From positions 15,274,591 to 15,338,590 of the forward strand of contig JALMQS010000225.1 of the NCBI GenBank assembly GCA_024734495.1: 64,000 nt of DNA. Reading direction: 5' to 3'. The stretch is from Forficula auricularia. Lineage: Eukaryota; Arthropoda; Insecta; Dermaptera; Forficulidae. Position numbers and translations under genes: made by a program. Position 1 is the first letter of the stretch. Every line of letters begins with the position of its first letter. Below are positions 60,501 to 64,000 of this stretch, in pieces. A model generated the notes under the pieces. That model did no database searches. It saw nothing but the letters and a program-made list of their open reading frames with translations, and had not been told where the DNA came from.

Positions 60501-62363
60501 ATTTTCATGAAACTTGGCTATTCTTCATTATGTCAATAGAGTAAATGAACCAAAATTGTGACCAGCCAAGTTTCATGAAAATAATTTAATTACAAAATTT
60601 AGAATCCATAAATCTAGATTGTTTTCAAAATGACAACTCATTATCTATACAATTAATAAAATTATACATAAAATCAAGCGGATTCACCCCTCCTGACATT
60701 TATTGGCAGAAAGTTATCGGGGAAACAAAATCTATTAGCCAATAAGAACTACATACTTCCCCGTTAACTATAGCTCCTCTGAGTTTGGCCAATAAACTAC
60801 CTAATCACTTAAATTTTAGAAGCATATTTCAGATTAATTAGAGGTCAACCCCCAAGAGATTTTATTGTGTTTATAAAATCGTCTTTGCTACCCTAAGCAA
60901 CACCAACTTTTAGTTAAATTAAAAGCTAAAGGGTCTAGAACAGGTGTCGGCAAACTTTTTTGACTATAGGTCAAAATCAACCGAAATAGGACAATTAAAA
61001 AGACGTTTCGGGTTAGTAACAGTCTTAAGATAGTTTCTCTTAAGAAAATAAGAACAATATATATTATATATGAGTTATAACAAAGAATTATGTTGCTTAA
61101 ACAAAGCATATAAATCTAAATACATTTATTTTTATTATATTATATTAAAAATTATTAAAAAAATGTTATAATAATAATTATACTAATAAGAAAATGTATT
61201 AATAATTACAGCCTAGCCTTACTAATTACATTTATACTTTCATCATTTTATCCAATGCAAGTCTAATTACATCACTAAATAACAAATCATTTTTGACCTA
61301 CGTGAATTTTTTTGGCCATATCTTCAATATCACGCTAACTGAACTGGCTGACAATGGCATTTTTTAATGTAAGATATCAATCAATGGGGGGGGGGAGGGA
61401 TCGAACCCCCCACCCCCCGAAATATATCAAGCATTCATTAGAAAAAAGTACCCAGAAGCCCTCTATGTTCATTGTTGTTCGCATTCTTTAAGCTTAGCTT
61501 TATGCCATTTCTCTAATCTTCCAACCATCCGAAACTGAATTGGAAATGTAAAATCTATTGCAACTTTTTTGAGAGCATCACCCAAAAGGACGGCTAAATT
61601 AGAACAATACATAAAACGCGTTTCCCTGAAACAAAGTGGACAACATTGATGGCTATGTGTGAGAATCATGACGGCCTTTTGAGATTCAAAGAAGTTTTAA
61701 AACTTAGAGCTGTCATTGAGGCTTTAGAAGATCTAAGTAATGATAGTGACATAGACACTTCTTATAAAGCTTCCTCGTTTTTAAAATCTATACTTGCAAG
61801 CGAATTTGTTATAAATCTTTGTTTTCTGGCAAGCGTCTTCTCCTACACAATTACACTTTGCAAAATCATTCAGTCTCCTCTTTGTGATTTACTGTCAGCT
61901 GTAGATCATATCGAGAATATTGTTAAAACTTTTGAAAATTTTCGAACCAATATTGAGTCCCAATTCTCAATAATTTTTAAAATAGCAAAATCATTATTAG
62001 CCGAGGTAAATGAAGAAATTCGTATACCACGATTGATATCCGTTCAAAAATATCGCGGTAGTTTCAAAACAAACGATCCGGAACAATATTTTCGAATAAC
62101 TGTAGCTGTTCCAGTTTTGAAGGATTTCAAAGTCCAAATAAAAAGTAGATTTGTTGATCATAAAAATATTTTCTCCAACTAATACTGCTTGTTGCCGACT
62201 GTTTACTGTGACAAATAGCTGGAACTAGAAAACTTGAGCATCTACAAAAACAGAGTTCAACTAAGCTTATTGATATCAATGTAACATAGCTGGCAGATAT
62301 AGAGTAATTGTGGCTAGTGAAAAAATATATTTTCTTTCCCAGTATATTTTTATACTTTTATGT

Positions 62364-62427
<64 letters not shown>

Positions 62428-63482
62428 TAAATGCTAAAACAATAAATTGTTACTAAATTTTGTAAGATTTCAGGTGATTTTTTTTTTTGAAGTAACTCAA
62501 GTGGATCAATTGAAATTAACAAATTGGTCTCTTGGCAACCCGTGGGTCATAGATTACCCACGCTTGGTCTAGAAAGTTAGTACTGGTACCAAAATGATAA
62601 TTTTTATAAAAACTAACAAGTGAGAGAATGTATGCTTTCTAGCTTTAGAACTTCCAAATGAAAGAGAAAATCAGAAAAAAAAATCGAATCATTATATCAG
62701 GATGTCTTGAAATTTGGACCCAAAGTTTTTAATAATAAGCTGCACAGCTTATTTCTACCCAAAACTGTTTAATGAAATAAAAAAACAAAAAAAAAACTGA
62801 CAAATCAACAAATTTGAGAATTCCGTACCGAGTCTTGGAAAAAAGTTTAAATGTAAATCTTTCTTTATACAAAAAGATATTTTATCTAAGCTTAAACCGC
62901 ATATTTAATAAAAAATATGATTTTGGAGTACTTTTTTATCGTTAGATCCTGTCCTATAAATTTTTGATTTGAATACCAAATTATGTTAGCCTCTTAAATT
63001 CACATTGTTATTTAAGTTCGTTCACCAAGAATCACTACAATTTTATTTAAGAAGTAATTTGTTTGAACTTATAAGATACAATTTTATTTTGTAGTATTTT
63101 TATACCATAAAACTACTATTATAATTATGATGTTCATATTTAATTTTATAAATGAAAAACTTGATTGTTTTTTTTTTAGATTTCTTTGATGGAAAATTTA
63201 GAAAATATTATTTGGTTAATTTTCATAGAAACATCACTTGAATTTAACCATCTTTTCTATAATATAAGTATTCCCTACAATTCGGAAATATTTATGGTTA
63301 AATGTACTGGTAATCAGATTATGGTGTATGAAGTTTATCATAACAAGCCTGGAACTGAAATGATCTATTCGCAATTCGGCATTTTTGATTCTAACAAATC
63401 TATAATTATGTTAAATTATTCATCCAAATATGAAAGAAGAAGAAATTTGCATGGAACAAATATGACAATTCTAATAAGAGAT
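54374..63482 (+). CDS. Ir75-like: Ir75-like ionotropic receptor gene 3, 5' part
   Basis: First three exons of a third IR gene: 54374-54539, 56587-56753, 63180-63482. Lengths (166, 167, 303) and phases (1, 0, 0) match genes 1 and 2. The protein begins MSYKVIIVFLISFIFNTNCF (signal peptide) and, after 212 residues, reaches the family motif YERRRNLHGTNMTILIRD. All three frames are open. Pore and S2 exons must lie beyond the right edge; none is seen before position 64000. Introns are 2.0 and 6.4 kb and contain a fold-back, a LINE fragment and a hAT element. Role is inferred as for gene 2. A truncated gene cannot be excluded. Confidence 0.87.
55412..55457 (-). ncRNA. Degenerate hammerhead-like motif
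   Basis: Mirror copy of 55600-55642 with an expanded GAUGAUGAUG after the CUGAUGA word, so helix II is displaced. Confidence 0.4.
55600..55642 (+). ncRNA. Hammerhead-like motif with altered core
   Basis: CUGAUGA at 55604-55610, one U, stem II GAAGAC with GUCUUC, then AAAA in place of GAAA, palindromic ACUAUAGU and GUC. One base in the core has changed, so cleavage is not expected. Confidence 0.48.
56587..56753 (+). CDS. IR gene 3 exon 2
   Basis: Acceptor CTTTTAG|, donor CAA|GTAAGT, phase 1 to 0. Reads RGFDIKVQILKKISKEWIST and HVFCSTSLYIIIFNDTALNS, ending IILKQ. Confidence 0.85.
58365..58415 (-). ncRNA. Weak hammerhead-like motif
   Basis: On the - strand CAGAAGA (one base off CUGAAGA), a GGCU/AGCU helix, GAAA and an 8-base palindrome AUCUAGAU followed by A. 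Helix I is poor. Confidence 0.3.
58783..58960 (-). mobile_element. jockey-like LINE reverse-transcriptase fragment
   Basis: On the - strand: KETIKVALDN, stop, KTFDQVWHKNILVKLLTFAV and RPTLRKWLESFLAKRSIRIM. This matches the KAFDxVWHxxLLxKL stretch of the polymerase palm in LINEs. One stop and no flanking domains: a dead fragment in intron 2 of gene 3. Confidence 0.85.
60462..60622. repeat. Fold-back with 55-bp arms
   Basis: Arms contain TCTAGATTTATGGA and AATTATTTTCATGAAACTTG and their inverses, around a 42-bp centre. Part of the arm and the preceding ACACTTATGT...GGCAAGTTCGA recur at about 900-1110. Confidence 0.85.
61385..61425. repeat. G and C tracts around a B-box-like word
   Basis: A run of G, GGATCGAACCCCCC, then a run of C, inside the hAT element. 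It may be a tRNA-like fragment; too short to decide. Confidence 0.35.
61646..62182 (+). pseudogene. hAT transposase middle part (ZMYM1/DUF4371-like)
   Basis: A 178-residue frame. Reads HDGLLRFKEVLKLRAVIEAL, FVINLCFLASVFSYTITLC and YRGSFKTNDPEQYFRITVAV, ending KSRFVDHKNIFSN. This matches the central helical part of hAT-type transposases known as ZMYM1 or 52-kDa-repressor-like proteins. The N-terminal zinc finger and the C-terminal dimerisation region are missing. The frame itself has no stop, so the copy is not very old. Confidence 0.85.
62371..62425. repeat. (TA)n microsatellite
   Basis: About 27 TA units inside the right part of the hAT element. Confidence 0.97.
63180..63482 (+). CDS. IR gene 3 exon 3
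   Basis: Acceptor T9AG|, donor GAT|GTAAGT, phase 0 to 0. Reads ISLMENLENIIWLIFIETSL and ends YERRRNLHGTNMTILIRD with the family motif. Confidence 0.9.
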
Positions 63483-64000
63483 GTAAGTATAGTCAGAGGG
63501 GTAGAATAAAAGAATATCGGGAGTTAGCTTAGAGCTCAAAAGTATGTAGATAGTTTGAAAAGTAAGAAAGGTGGTTGTTTTCTAGCGAGTCTAAAAGTTC
63601 AACAGAGATTATTAATTTTTCAAAGCATTAAAACCAAAATTTTTCATTTATTTGAACATGGTATTTTTTGTGTGCTTAATAAAAAACATGAAGTTATAAG
63701 TTTTTAATTTACCGCAAAATATTTGTAATCAAAGACACTCTACTAGTATGAAACATTTCTGCTATTATCTTATTAGCATGGTAAAAAAAACATCTCTACG
63801 TCAAATAAATAAATATTTTTTATTTTATTGAATTAGTAGTGTTTGAACATTTCATTGATATATACATAAATTGTTTCATAGAAGGAAAAAGGCTGACTAA
63901 GTAGCAAATTGTTTCTAACTAGTAAAAAACTACTTTTCTTTATTTTTTATTATATTATATCTTATTATATTAAATCAGCAATTCTTGTATCTATATATTA
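63483..64000. other. Intron 3 of IR gene 3 to the window edge
   Basis: AT-rich sequence after the GTAAGT donor. No further exon, repeat family or RNA gene is seen. Confidence 0.6.

Larger units (their letters stand above)
60941..62566 (+). mobile_element. hAT transposon, internally deleted
   Basis: Begins CAGGTGTCGGCAAAC. The inverse of its right end begins CAAGCGTGGGTAATC, matching at most positions. Perfect 8-bp target duplications GTCTAGAA flank it at 60933-60940 and 62567-62574. At 1626 bp it is too short for a full transposase gene of this type. It lies in intron 2 of gene 3. Confidence 0.92.

Noticed and set aside
61469..61669. 66-codon frame on the - strand in the hAT element
   Set aside because: Overlaps the transposase start in antisense and matches no part of the transposase that I can place.

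Overview
The window is AT-rich eukaryotic DNA from an insect. It has spliceosomal introns, a tandem array of antennal ionotropic receptor (IR) genes, and a dense load of insect-type mobile DNA: Penelope, hAT, mariner, Helitron, non-LTR retrotransposons, tRNA-derived SINEs and MITEs. I cannot fix the insect order from this sequence alone.

The genes are three IR genes on the + strand, all of the Ir75-like type. The family was recognised by the R-R-x-N-L-x-G motif at the end of exon 3, the F-C-x-Q-G motif in the pore exon, and three membrane segments in iGluR order. Gene 1 (1871-17011) and gene 2 (24277-43090) each have nine exons with the same series of intron phases (1,0,0,2,2,1,0,2). Gene 3 starts at 54374; its first three exons lie in the window and the rest lies beyond the right edge. 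Gene 2 is intact at 610 residues. Gene 1 keeps every splice site, but its reading frame is broken three times, each time by one base next to or inside a short A or T run. Such proteins are normally odorant-tuning subunits in the sensory dendrite membrane, working with a co-receptor (family knowledge: Ir8a for Ir75).

Layout: 1-760 MITE end and LINE fragment; 1629-17011 gene 1, whose 5' end is tandemly duplicated and whose introns hold MITEs, fold-backs and a SINE; 17012-24276 intergenic, with MITEs, a LINE fragment and a repeat bearing two hammerhead-like motifs; 24277-43090 gene 2, with a SINE, a minisatellite, two Helitrons, nested hAT MITEs and a tandem duplication in its introns; 43091-54373 intergenic, with a possible exon on the - strand, a mariner, a rearranged Penelope element and a hAT transposase fragment; 54374 to the end, gene 3, with a fold-back, a LINE fragment and an internally deleted hAT element in its introns.

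The most unusual signal is a dispersed set of hammerhead-ribozyme-like motifs (CUGANGA, hairpin, GAAA, palindromic stem III, NUH). Several sit in inverted or direct repeats and one sits in the Penelope element. Helices I and III are complementary in copies that differ in sequence, which suggests a ribozyme-bearing retroelement family.
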